From: Bacteroidaceae bacterium
Lineage (GTDB): Bacteria; Bacteroidota; Bacteroidia; Bacteroidales; Bacteroidaceae
Reading direction: 5' to 3'
Length of the DNA stretch: 64,000 nucleotides
Assembly (NCBI GenBank): GCA_017379075.1
Contig: JAFNXL010000014.1
Location: forward strand, 1 to 64,000
Shown here: positions 20,101 to 28,051 of the stretch, piece by piece
Numbering within the stretch: the first letter of the stretch is position 1
Layout of the letters: every line of letters begins with the position of its first letter
Program-made: the position numbers and the translations under genes
The notes under the pieces: model-generated
The model's input: the letters and a program-made list of their open reading frames with translations, nothing else
What the model was told of the DNA's origin: nothing
Database searches by the model: none

Positions 20101-21674
20101 AGAAAGACTGGACAGGATTCGGACAGTTCCGTCTGTTCTACCTGGGTACAGCTGAACAGGCAAACGAAGCGCTAGACAAGGTGTTGGCAGGTTATGCAGA
20201 CCGTGCTGCCACCATTTCTGCATTCATTCATAGCGAGGCAGAGGACTATGCGAAGTATCCTAACTTCTCTCAGGCATTGAAGGACGAGTTGGCCGCTGCT
20301 GTTGAAGCTATCGCAACTGCTACTGACGGAGCTGCCAAGATGGAACTCGCAGGCAAGTTCTCTCAGATCTTCCAGCAGATTTACGAGTGCCGCCAGGCAT
20401 ACGTAACTATGGTTGCCACAGCTGAAAGCGTGTACACCATCATTCAGGAAATGTATGATCAGGGCTTTATCGCAAGCGAGGATAGAGATCCCGTATATGC
20501 CGACTACAATGCAGCTTGGGATGCGTTCATTACCGGTAGTGCCTCTGCAGAGGATGCTTTGGCCATTGTGGATAAGTTCAACTCCAATACTCTCTATCCT
20601 CCCTTCAAGGATGATGCTTACCAGCTTTCAACAACCCGCGACTGGACAATCTTTGCCATGATGGTAAATGCTGGTGCAGCTGATATTAACGGTGTATTGT
20701 GTGCCGACCTCGACTTTACCGATACTCCTTTCATCCCCATCGGATGGAATCTGGTAGATGACGGTGCAACCGCCAACGACACTTATCCTTACAAGGGAAC
20801 CTTCGACGGAAAGGGACATACCATCAGCAATGCAGTAGTGTTCAAGCCCAGTGCCATCGGTGTGGGTGTGTTCGGTAGCATTGCAAGCCCTGCTGTAATT
20901 CGCAATCTTCGTCTGGACAGCACTTGTGCCATCACAGGTAATGACCGTGCCGGTCTGGTAGGCCGTAGTACTGGTAGCGGTGATGTTTGGTTGGAGAACC
21001 TGGGTAACGAAGGAACCGTATCTGCCAATGTGGCAGCCGCAGGTATTTTGGGTAACGCCAACAGTGGCAACATTGCCCACATCAAGAACTGCTACACCAC
21101 TGGTGCCATCACTCAGGCATCAGGCGTTGACAGTTGGAAGAACTGCGCCCAGATTTGCGGATGGTTCGGAACTGTTGGTGGTAGTGTGGAGAACTGCTGG
21201 TCAATCAGTACTGTAACCGGACACGACGGTATGGATCAGTTCTTTACCCGTTACGGAGCAGGCAATGACAAGGTTGTTCTCATCAACAACTACAGCAATA
21301 ATGGTGACGGCAAGAAGGCTACTGTGGTGAATCTGGAACAGATGAAATCAGGAGAAGTTACCTATAACCTGAACGGTGGTAACACAGAAAGCCCCGTATG
21401 GTTCCAGACTCTTGGTGAAGGTGGCGACCAGCACCCCGTACTGGATGCAACTCATCTGATTGTATTCAAGGCCGAAGACGGCACCTATTACAATGATAAG
21501 GAAAACGCCATTGTAGACGTGAATGCAGAACTGGGTCAGACCGTGAACGTATATGACGTACAGGGTCGTCTGCTCCGCTCTCGTGTTCCCGCTTCTGCCA
21601 GCCTGCAGGGTATGCCTCGCGGCATGTACATCCTCAAGGGTCAGAAGGGCGTGGGCCGTACGGTTGTAAAGTAA
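17184..21674 (+). CDS. giant secreted protein with triplicated GLUG modules and sorting tail
   Basis: A 1496-residue surface protein with a signal peptide (LAGFFLMTCANAWA). Three large GLUG-type beta-helical modules lie at about 20-335, 375-655 and 1150-1435. Each opens with a distance-keeping pattern such as DIDLTGVEWTSI, DLDLGGEDWTPI or DLDFTDTPFIPI, carries GGLVG/GGLIG/AGLVG turns, and closes with SG-E/K-I/L/V ... LN ... P-x-WFQ-x-L/I-G. Between modules two and three are helical segments (about 660-800 and 1010-1130) and a beta domain starting NLLTNPYLDDKFEGWE. The C-terminus (VYDVQGRLLRS, then MPRGMYILKGQ) is a sorting tail. An adhesive or glycan-binding surface role is likely. It probably shares a transcript with the gene 30 bp downstream. 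Confidence 0.75.
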   Translation: MRKRLLRGALAGFFLMTCANAWALDEVDGCYQIGTAQDLVDFATLVNEGKPEAQAVLTADIDLTGVEWTSISLFRGTFDGQGHSITNFNYTTTGDNQGFFGQIMGATLQNFSIAGTLNAMNGATGTIGYADGGSVIKNVHCGVDVNVENSGHCGGLVGSLRDAWVDGCTYSGTFTIIHEKGDSDGGIAGYSNVGKITNCLFSGKIIVMHAGNNCGGILGYVNNGDFKGLHGNLSTGTVEGGTSGKVAAVLGHCNTGTKKERVTGNFYLEGTSVIGMGGANAVETPAVTEEQLASGEIAYLLNAHNEAPAWFQLIGTDPMPTRTGTAVVYQSGTYNCDGTPATELTYTNTETEPVHTPHNYDENGFCDACGALQQGEDGYYVISNPMALRWVAQQVNAGVSPMNLRIVADLDLGGEDWTPIGNDSHMFAGDVDGGFHTISNMVVNHTEPGAGLFGTVSKGTIKNLLIDETCSVTGVKYAGGLIGHSSGANTVNIIQVGVMCDVTCQGEAAAGLIGNANASSVCNITRCFTTGTITAEKDAACFSGWQGNVGAKITDSWSISPVTGFQAENRYLARYGGLTMTNCYCPFGTQGTHIEEEDVASGKLAFLLNGSSFINPSWFQTIGQDLYPGFDNTRGVVYHAGDGVYASITDEASFKTFAASVVAAEQTFAQETVATQALLDAYLAETQALAGIADRDAFLEAYVKLMETRKAVEASAAAYQTYKTACEEILAYLEANPVSGELYDVLASYLNDEIEPGEDFANGSFLYIMTSHVLTDEQIAAEQAYVEDLLKQAIAADYVAGSEVTNLLTNPYLDDKFEGWERTYQGSMTPATVEGVMSAAEAWNCTFDMHQNLTGMKNGIYLLQANAAYRAAGDIYNTLHAAQLYLNGNVNYVMMEAEDVITKDAAVDGENCHLTGDATDYSYIMGELEGYVPMGPIGCAYAFKGNRYVNYVAVEVTDGNLTVGIKNPGTGLEKDWTGFGQFRLFYLGTAEQANEALDKVLAGYADRAATISAFIHSEAEDYAKYPNFSQALKDELAAAVEAIATATDGAAKMELAGKFSQIFQQIYECRQAYVTMVATAESVYTIIQEMYDQGFIASEDRDPVYADYNAAWDAFITGSASAEDALAIVDKFNSNTLYPPFKDDAYQLSTTRDWTIFAMMVNAGAADINGVLCADLDFTDTPFIPIGWNLVDDGATANDTYPYKGTFDGKGHTISNAVVFKPSAIGVGVFGSIASPAVIRNLRLDSTCAITGNDRAGLVGRSTGSGDVWLENLGNEGTVSANVAAAGILGNANSGNIAHIKNCYTTGAITQASGVDSWKNCAQICGWFGTVGGSVENCWSISTVTGHDGMDQFFTRYGAGNDKVVLINNYSNNGDGKKATVVNLEQMKSGEVTYNLNGGNTESPVWFQTLGEGGDQHPVLDATHLIVFKAEDGTYYNDKENAIVDVNAELGQTVNVYDVQGRLLRSRVPASASLQGMPRGMYILKGQKGVGRTVVK

Positions 21675-21704
21675 GTCAAAGTACATCTAAAGTAATTGGA
21701 AACG

Positions 21705-23408
21705 ATGAAATTCTGTAAATATTTTCTTTTGCTTCTCGCAGCGGTGGCTTCGGTCACCGCTCGGGCGGCAACGGAAAAGATCCGCATCATGTCGTACAAC
21801 ATTCCCATGGGCAACATCCTTGTTACCGACGGTAACGGACGCAATACATGGGAGAACCGTTGTGCGCTCATTCACCAGTATCTGAACGATGTGGCTCCCG
21901 ACCTTCTGGGCATGCAGGAGCCGGTGCGTCAGGAGTTGTGTGATATCCTGCGTGGCATTCCCAACTATGCCATGGTGGGCACTGCCCGTAACGACGGAAA
22001 GGAAAGCGGAGAATACACAGCCATTATCTATCGTACAGACCGTTTCCGCGTACTGGATACAGGAAATTATTGGCTTACGGAAACACCCGATGTGCATTCT
22101 CGAGTGGAAGGTTCGTCGCATTACCGCATTGCCACATGGGCATTTATGGAAGATCTCCATAGCGGAGCACGTTTCCTCTACACCAATACCCATCTGAGTT
22201 ATGATTCGGAGCCAGTGCGTATGGCACAGATTAAGGTAATAAAGCAGCACATGCTTGATTTGAACAATAAGTATGGAAAGAACCTGCCTCACTTCTTTAC
22301 CGGCGACTTCAATATGAAGGAAACGGAAGAGAACTATACCTATGTGCTCAACTGGAAACTCATGCTGAAGGATTTATGGAGTTCTACCCGTAACCATTAT
22401 CATTATTCAACGGGCAAGAATACACCTTCGGGCCGAATTGACTATATTTATGCCACAAGGAATGTGACTTCCACCTATGCCCAATGGGACAACCGCAAGA
22501 CCCCTGACGGCTTTTGGATGTCAGACCACGATCCTTTGTGGGCGGATGCTCAGTTCATCACCAGTGCGGCAGATGACGCCCGCGGCGCCATTGTGAAAGC
22601 ATGGAAAGAGGTGGACAGTGTGTATGCCTATACCAACACCCGTACCCGCCTGGTCAATACCGCTTACCAACTTTCTTCAGACGGATTGGAGGATGGTAAT
22701 TCCATGCGCAATGCCATAGATCTGAACTCAAGTACTTATATCCATTCTCTCTATAGCAAGACTCCGCCTTCGCAGCCCCATTATCTGCAAGTGGAACTTA
22801 GGGACGAAAACGTTTCCAACTTCCGTTTTACCTATTATCGCAGAAACGATAATGTGGAATACGGACAAGGAGACCGTTGGAAAGACCTGATGATTACAGC
22901 CTCCGAGGATGGCGAGAACTGGAACTACATCTGTCATGTGTATAACTTTGGCGGAGACGTCGCCCGCAGCTACAGTAGTGAAAACATCGCCATGCGCAAA
23001 CCTTATAAGTATGTGCGCTTCCATGTGCTTCACACGCCTGCAGAGCATTTGCGCAATGGCCATCCCCAGTACAGTGTGGCAGAGTTCCAGATGTACAAGA
23101 ACGAGGTAAGTTCCTCTTGCTTGTATGCAAAAAACACCGAAGTGAAGGAAGCAGCCGATGCGTTGACTGCCCTTATTGACGAGGTGGGCAAACAGGCCGA
23201 GGACGGAACCGTAACCCGTGCTCAGGTGCAAGTGCTCGAGGAAACCACAGGGGCGCTCCGCAACGCGCGCTTCACTGCCACATCCATTGAGAGTGTGCCC
23301 GAACAGATGGCAAGCAAGTCGGACATGTTCGACCTCAATGGCCGAAAGGTTCAGACTCCTCAGAAGGGTATTTACATTATGGATGGCAAGAAATATTTAA
23401 AGAAGTAA
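21705..23408 (+). CDS. secreted endonuclease/exonuclease/phosphatase with discoidin-like domain and sorting tail
   Basis: A 567-residue protein. The start is placed at the ATG giving MKFCKYFLLLLAAVASVTARA, a clear signal peptide; the frame extends three codons upstream to a TTG. Residues 25-290 form an EEP (DNase-I-fold) domain with RIMSYNIPMG, GMQEPVRQ, TGDFNM and SDHDPLWAD as metal and catalytic motifs. Residues about 300-465 look like an F5/8-type-C carbohydrate-binding domain (AIDLNSSTYIHSLYSK, YLQVELRDE, YKYVRFHV). The tail MFDLNGRKVQTPQKGIYIMD is a sorting signal. The substrate could be nucleic acid, a phospholipid or a phosphorylated glycan. It lies 30 bp after the GLUG protein gene. 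Confidence 0.82.
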   Translation: MKFCKYFLLLLAAVASVTARAATEKIRIMSYNIPMGNILVTDGNGRNTWENRCALIHQYLNDVAPDLLGMQEPVRQELCDILRGIPNYAMVGTARNDGKESGEYTAIIYRTDRFRVLDTGNYWLTETPDVHSRVEGSSHYRIATWAFMEDLHSGARFLYTNTHLSYDSEPVRMAQIKVIKQHMLDLNNKYGKNLPHFFTGDFNMKETEENYTYVLNWKLMLKDLWSSTRNHYHYSTGKNTPSGRIDYIYATRNVTSTYAQWDNRKTPDGFWMSDHDPLWADAQFITSAADDARGAIVKAWKEVDSVYAYTNTRTRLVNTAYQLSSDGLEDGNSMRNAIDLNSSTYIHSLYSKTPPSQPHYLQVELRDENVSNFRFTYYRRNDNVEYGQGDRWKDLMITASEDGENWNYICHVYNFGGDVARSYSSENIAMRKPYKYVRFHVLHTPAEHLRNGHPQYSVAEFQMYKNEVSSSCLYAKNTEVKEAADALTALIDEVGKQAEDGTVTRAQVQVLEETTGALRNARFTATSIESVPEQMASKSDMFDLNGRKVQTPQKGIYIMDGKKYLKK

Positions 23409-23447
23409 GGGATATGTCCGCTTTCGGACGTTTGTCTGTACATATTC

Positions 23448-23486
23448 ACAATTCCGCTCTTTTTTAAGGGGCGGAATTGTTTTTTA
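23448..23486 (+). terminator. terminator of the secreted EEP gene
   Basis: Perfect arms ACAATTCCGC (23448-23457) and GCGGAATTGT (23471-23480), followed by TTTTTT. A smaller hairpin, GTCCG...CGGAC, lies at 23416-23429. Confidence 0.85.
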
Positions 23487-23565
23487 AAATAATGAGACAG
23501 CCGTTCTTTAAGTAAATGTAAAAATCCTCACACAAAAATATATCAAATATCCTCACAAATGAGGA

Positions 23566-23596
23566 TTGCAGAACCCGTGGTGCTGTACTACCTTTG
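23566..23596 (+). promoter_or_regulatory. promoter of the TonB-dependent receptor gene
   Basis: TTG (23566-23568), 20 bp, then TACCTTTG (23589-23596). It overlaps the longest reading frame of the downstream gene, so the frame's first TTG is the -33 box rather than a start codon. Confidence 0.75.
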
Positions 23597-23604
23597 CACC
23601 TGAT

Positions 23605-25887
23605 TTGAAAGAATTACGTTCGATAAAGAGATTTTGTGCCTGGGCAGTAATAATTTTTCTGTCTGGTTTGCTGCATACTGTAAAGGCTGAGAACGAAAGC
23701 GGTGTGCCGGCAGATACCATGCGCCAGGTGGTTGTGGTGGCCCCCTTGAGCCGCGATGTGCAAATGGCCGACCTTTGTCCCGTGGCAAATTCCACATTCC
23801 GTATGCAAGAGATGGAAAAGCTGCGTGTGACGGACGTGAAGGAACTTTCTTCTCTGGTTCCCAATCTGCACATTCCTGACTATGGTTCCAGAATGACCTC
23901 ATCGGTTTATATCCGCGGACTTGGTTCGCGCATAGACCAGCCGGCTATGGGTGTGTATGTGGATGGAGTACCATTACTGAACAAGAACACCTACGATTTC
24001 CCATTGTTGGATGTACGGAGCATTGCAGTGCTGCGTGGCCCTCAGAATACGCTATATGGCCGGAATGCCATGGGCGGTGTAATGGACATTAAAACCATTT
24101 CTCCTCTTGATTATGAGGGAACACGTCTGATGGTGGAGGGCGGCAACGGAAACACCTGGCGCGGAAGAGCATCTACTTATCGGCGCATTAATGAACACTT
24201 GGGCCTTTCTGTTGCTGCACAAGGTTCACGTTCCGACGGGTATTATATAAATGAATATAAGAATGCGCATTGCGACTGGAGCCGAACCGCCGGTCTGAAC
24301 TTCCGCATGGAAGGACTTACGCGACAGGGTGATCCAGACGGAGTGCATTGGAACGTTGTTTCTGGTCTTGACTGGGTGAATCAGGGAGGTTTCCCATACA
24401 GGCTTCTGGAGAAAGGGACGGACCGCTTGCTCCCTGTAAGCTATAATGACCATTGCGGTTACCATCGTGTGGCATGGCGACTGGCTGCTTCGCTCGATGG
24501 TAAATGGGAACGACTTCGTTACAATTCCACTACATCTTATCAACTGGTGGACGATGCCATGCAGATGGACCAGGATTTTACACCGCTTTCCATGTTTACG
24601 CTTGAGCAGGCTCAACGCGACCATACGATTAACCAAGACTTTACCTTGCGCCCCATTCATTCCAAGGAACGATGGGACTGGCTTACGGGTATGAACTTGT
24701 GGGGTAGGAATCTGGCCACGTCTGCTCCGGTTACATTCAAGGCCGACGGCATACAACGCCTGATTCTGGACAATGCCAATGCCGGCATCCAGCAGATGAG
24801 CCCGCAAGACACGCTTTCCTTCATGACGGATGTATTGCCAGTGGAAAGCGATTTTATACAGCGGTATTATGGTCTTTCCCTCTATCATCATAGCGTGGTG
24901 AATTTGGGCAAGGGTTGGAAACTGACCGCCGGTGGCCGCATTGAATATGAAGGCCAGCAGTTCAAGTATGACAGCGGAGCAGAGGTGCAGTATCACATTG
25001 CTTCGCCTGACGGTGACATAGACCGTCTGCTTCCCGTGCAATTGGTTGGCACACAGACCGCCCATTATCTACAATGGGCACCCAAAGTCGCCATTACGTA
25101 TAACCGCGGAAATTCCACCTGGCATGCCTCGGCCGGCAGAGGATTCAAGGCCGGTGGTTTCAATACCCAACTTTTTTCAGACCTGGTACAGCAGTTGATG
25201 ACTTCGGAAATCATCCGCAACTATATTGCTGTGGAAGATGACATAGATGTGAAAAAGACCACACGCTACAAGCCTGAATACAGTTGGAATCTGGATGCCG
25301 GATATAAGTGGCAGAAGAATAGCACCTCCGCATCTGCAACCGTATTCTATACGGATTGTCGAGACCAGCAGCTGACCGTATTCCCGCCTGGAATGCAGAC
25401 CGGGCGCATGATGACCAATGCTGGCCATTCCCGAATCTGTGGTGTGGAACTGGAAGGAATGCATCGTTGGAATGCAGTTACGTTACAGGCATCTTACGGC
25501 TACACTCATGCTGTTTTTGCCGATTATCCCGACGGTAATACCAACTACAAGGGCAAATTCATACCCTACGTGCCACAACATACGCTGATGGCTGGGGCAG
25601 ACTGGCAAGTGCCGCTGAAGAACGACCGAATGTCGCTGTTGCTTCATGCGGATGCAAGAGGCGTCGGGCCGCTCTATTGGGACGAACGGAACGAGGCAAG
25701 ACAAGATTTCTATGCCCTGCTTAATGCCTCGGCCCGCTTATCATACGATTCCTGGAGTTTGACATTATGGGGACGTAACCTGACAGACGCTTCGTACAGC
25801 ACGTTCTATTTTGTCTCTATGAAGAACCGCTTCCTACAGCAGGGCAAGCCTTTGCAGTGGGGCGCCACATTGACTTGGAATTTTTAA
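23605..25887 (+). CDS. TonB-dependent outer-membrane receptor
   Basis: A 760-residue outer-membrane transporter driven by TonB/ExbBD. The plug domain spans about residues 45-155 (VKELSSLVPNLHIPDYGSR, VYVDGVPLLN, VAVLRGPQNTLYGRNAMGGV) and a 22-strand barrel follows, ending in the aromatic-terminated strand GATLTWNF. There is no carboxypeptidase-like N-terminal extension, so it is not a SusC type; siderophore, cobalamin or metal uptake is more likely than glycan uptake. The start is assigned to TTG 23605 because it follows the promoter and yields a signal peptide (RFCAWAVIIFLSGLLHTVKA); no ATG is available for another 40 codons. The small lipoprotein gene follows 26 bp downstream. Confidence 0.88.
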   Translation: MKELRSIKRFCAWAVIIFLSGLLHTVKAENESGVPADTMRQVVVVAPLSRDVQMADLCPVANSTFRMQEMEKLRVTDVKELSSLVPNLHIPDYGSRMTSSVYIRGLGSRIDQPAMGVYVDGVPLLNKNTYDFPLLDVRSIAVLRGPQNTLYGRNAMGGVMDIKTISPLDYEGTRLMVEGGNGNTWRGRASTYRRINEHLGLSVAAQGSRSDGYYINEYKNAHCDWSRTAGLNFRMEGLTRQGDPDGVHWNVVSGLDWVNQGGFPYRLLEKGTDRLLPVSYNDHCGYHRVAWRLAASLDGKWERLRYNSTTSYQLVDDAMQMDQDFTPLSMFTLEQAQRDHTINQDFTLRPIHSKERWDWLTGMNLWGRNLATSAPVTFKADGIQRLILDNANAGIQQMSPQDTLSFMTDVLPVESDFIQRYYGLSLYHHSVVNLGKGWKLTAGGRIEYEGQQFKYDSGAEVQYHIASPDGDIDRLLPVQLVGTQTAHYLQWAPKVAITYNRGNSTWHASAGRGFKAGGFNTQLFSDLVQQLMTSEIIRNYIAVEDDIDVKKTTRYKPEYSWNLDAGYKWQKNSTSASATVFYTDCRDQQLTVFPPGMQTGRMMTNAGHSRICGVELEGMHRWNAVTLQASYGYTHAVFADYPDGNTNYKGKFIPYVPQHTLMAGADWQVPLKNDRMSLLLHADARGVGPLYWDERNEARQDFYALLNASARLSYDSWSLTLWGRNLTDASYSTFYFVSMKNRFLQQGKPLQWGATLTWNF

Positions 25888-25913
25888 TCACTATACATTA
25901 TATAATATATATT

Positions 25914-26402
25914 ATGAAGTACACTTATCTGACTTGGGCATTGTGCCTCGCCTGTGCATCGGTGGCTTTTACGGCTTGCAGCGATGACGAGAAACCAGAA
26001 AATGAGATAACCATCTCTACCACTTACGGCAAGTATGTGGGTTCATACGAAGCTTATTTGCCTGACGGTACGTTGAGCAAGGACGGCAAATCGCAGGTGA
26101 TGCGCATCATAAAGGGAGAGAATAGCGACACCTTGTATATGGACCAGATTCGTTTTACCGATAAGGTACACTATGCCTTCGATATCCGTTTTGACGGTAT
26201 CAAACTGATGGAAGACGGCAAGACGTTGAAACTGGCATCGGCCACCAGTGTGCCCGAAATGATTTGGAAGAACGAATGGACCACAATGCCACAATATACC
26301 ATTTCTGGCTTTTCCGGACGTTTTACCGCTGACAGCCTGTATCTCGATTTCAAATGCGGTGAGAATATCCTGACCTATGCCGGCAAGTACAGCATAAAGT
26401 AA
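25914..26402 (+). CDS. small lipoprotein, calycin-like
   Basis: A 162-residue lipoprotein (lipobox AFTAC). The remainder is a single beta-rich domain (KYVGSYEAYLPDGTLSKDGK, YAFDIRFDGIKL, YTISGFSGRFTADSLYLDF), resembling the calycin-like or lipocalin-like small lipoproteins common in Bacteroidales. The start is the ATG giving MKYTYLTWALCLACASVAF; the frame runs upstream into the receptor gene. It is probably co-transcribed with the TonB receptor and may bind the same ligand, which is inference. Confidence 0.65.
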   Translation: MKYTYLTWALCLACASVAFTACSDDEKPENEITISTTYGKYVGSYEAYLPDGTLSKDGKSQVMRIIKGENSDTLYMDQIRFTDKVHYAFDIRFDGIKLMEDGKTLKLASATSVPEMIWKNEWTTMPQYTISGFSGRFTADSLYLDFKCGENILTYAGKYSIK

Positions 26403-26435
26403 AGGACACGGTATCATCCAATATTAACAAATATG

Positions 26436-26462
26436 AAAAGAAGGAAGTTTTTTCCTTCTTTT
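26436..26462 (+). terminator. terminator of the receptor-lipoprotein unit
   Basis: Perfect 11-bp arms AAAAGAAGGAA (26436-26446) and TTCCTTCTTTT (26452-26462). The -33 box of the next promoter starts two bases later. Confidence 0.8.
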
Positions 26463-26463
26463 C

Positions 26464-26494
26464 TTTGTTTTCTATATGGCTTTCACTACCTTTG
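26464..26494 (+). promoter_or_regulatory. consensus promoter abutting a terminator and a start codon
   Basis: TTTG (26464-26467), 19 bp, then TACCTTTG (26487-26494). The ATG follows after only four bases, so the mRNA should be leaderless or nearly so. Confidence 0.8.
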
Positions 26495-26498
26495 CACT

Positions 26499-28040
26499 AT
26501 GAAAAGGATAGTATTATTATGGATGGCTTTGATGATTGTGCTCACTGGCAAAGCACAGTTGGGCTATCTGATGCAACACCCTGCGCCCAAACACGAAGTG
26601 CGTGGGGTTTGGCTTACTACACTGAGCGGTCTGGACTGGCCCAAGACCAAGGCGCTTAGTGCGGAAAGCCGTAAAAAACAGCAGGAAGAATTGTGCCGTT
26701 TGCTTGACCAAGTGCAACAATGCGGTATAAATACGGTGTTCTTTCAGACCCGTATCCGTGGAAGTGTGGTTTATCCCAGTAAGATTGAACCGTGGGATGT
26801 GGCGCTGACCGGAAAATATGACAAGGATCCCGGATACAATCCGCTGGCTTTTGCCATAGAGGAATGCCATCGCAGAGGAATGGAACTCCATGCTTGGGTT
26901 GTGGCTGTCCCCTGTTTCAAAACCGCACAGGCCAGGAAGATAGGCAAGAAGAGCTTGATAAACACCCATCCCAAACTGTTGCGCAGGCATGACGGCCAGT
27001 ATTATTTGGATCCTGGTCTGCCCGGTTCTGCTGAATATGTAAGCAGCATCTGTAAGGAAATCGTCTCAAATTACGATGTCGACGGCATCCATTTGGATTA
27101 TATCCGTTATCCCGAGAAGGCAGAAAGTTTTGCCGACGGCTCCACTTATCGCAAATATGGCAAGAAACAGAACAAGGCCGATTGGCGACGAGCTAACGTG
27201 ACCCAAATGGTCCGCACCATATACAATGAAGTAAAGAAGGTGAAGCCTTGGGTGCGTCTGAGCTGCAGTCCTGTAGGCAAGCATGCCGATGTGAGCCGTT
27301 ATTCTGCCCGTGGCTGGTCGGCATGGGGCACAGTCTATCAAGAAGCGCAGGCCTGGCTGGAGCAGGGCATAATGGATATGCTCTGTCCCATGATGTATTT
27401 TAAGGACGATCACTTCTTCCCCTTTGCGGCAGACTGGCAGGAGCAAAGCCACGGCCGCACCATAGCGCCCGGACTGGGAATTTATTTTTTGCACCCGAAG
27501 GAAAAAGACTGGCCTCTGGACGTAATACAGCGCCAACTGGCCTTTATGCGCAGCGAGAATCTGCAGGGACAGGCCTATTTCCGTTGCTTGCATCTGACGG
27601 AAAACACCAAGGGATTGTATGACTATCTGCAAGGAGAGTTCTACTCCCACCCCGCCTTGCTCCCGCCCATGAAGTGGCAGGACAGTGTGCCGCCCAACAA
27701 ACCGGAACTGGTGGAAAGAAAACGCATAAAGGGCACTATGGAAGAAATTTCATGGAAACCGCAACAAAAGGACGGAACGTATTGCCGTTATGCGGTTTAT
27801 GCCAGCCAGAAGCGGCCAGTGGACGTGGGCGATGTGCGCAACCTGCTCACTGTTACCCAAAATACAGCCTATACATACAACCTGCTCAATGCGACTTTGT
27901 ATGGAATGCATTTGGCTGTGACGGCCATTGACCGCTATGGCAATGAAAGTGAACCGTTGTTTATTGACGGTCTTTCGGTAAAGGGTGAGTCCACACACCC
28001 TTGGGCTAAAGAAATGAAGAAAAGAAGCATGATATATTAA
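26499..28040 (+). CDS. exported GH10-like hydrolase (GHL10/DUF187, YngK family)
   Basis: A 513-residue secreted protein starting MKRIVLLWMALMIVLTGKA. An earlier in-frame ATG at 26433 lies inside the terminator before the promoter, so it is rejected. The family signature EVRGVWLTTLSGLDWP opens a TIM-barrel, with FFQTRIRGSVVYPS, ELHAWVVAVPCF, DVDGIHLDYIRYPE and MLCPMMYFKDDHFFP as conserved strands; the Asp in DVDGIHLDYIRYP is a probable active-site residue. The last 110 residues look FnIII-like. Family members act on glycans, possibly peptidoglycan-like, but specificity is unknown. A paralogue lies at 44637. The flavodiiron gene follows 11 bp later. Confidence 0.85.
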   Translation: MKRIVLLWMALMIVLTGKAQLGYLMQHPAPKHEVRGVWLTTLSGLDWPKTKALSAESRKKQQEELCRLLDQVQQCGINTVFFQTRIRGSVVYPSKIEPWDVALTGKYDKDPGYNPLAFAIEECHRRGMELHAWVVAVPCFKTAQARKIGKKSLINTHPKLLRRHDGQYYLDPGLPGSAEYVSSICKEIVSNYDVDGIHLDYIRYPEKAESFADGSTYRKYGKKQNKADWRRANVTQMVRTIYNEVKKVKPWVRLSCSPVGKHADVSRYSARGWSAWGTVYQEAQAWLEQGIMDMLCPMMYFKDDHFFPFAADWQEQSHGRTIAPGLGIYFLHPKEKDWPLDVIQRQLAFMRSENLQGQAYFRCLHLTENTKGLYDYLQGEFYSHPALLPPMKWQDSVPPNKPELVERKRIKGTMEEISWKPQQKDGTYCRYAVYASQKRPVDVGDVRNLLTVTQNTAYTYNLLNATLYGMHLAVTAIDRYGNESEPLFIDGLSVKGESTHPWAKEMKKRSMIY

Positions 28041-28051
28041 ACGTTTGAAAA

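Noticed and set aside
26433..26498. Earlier ATG for the first GH10-like gene
   Set aside because: It lies in the preceding terminator and upstream of the promoter; the downstream ATG gives a proper signal peptide.
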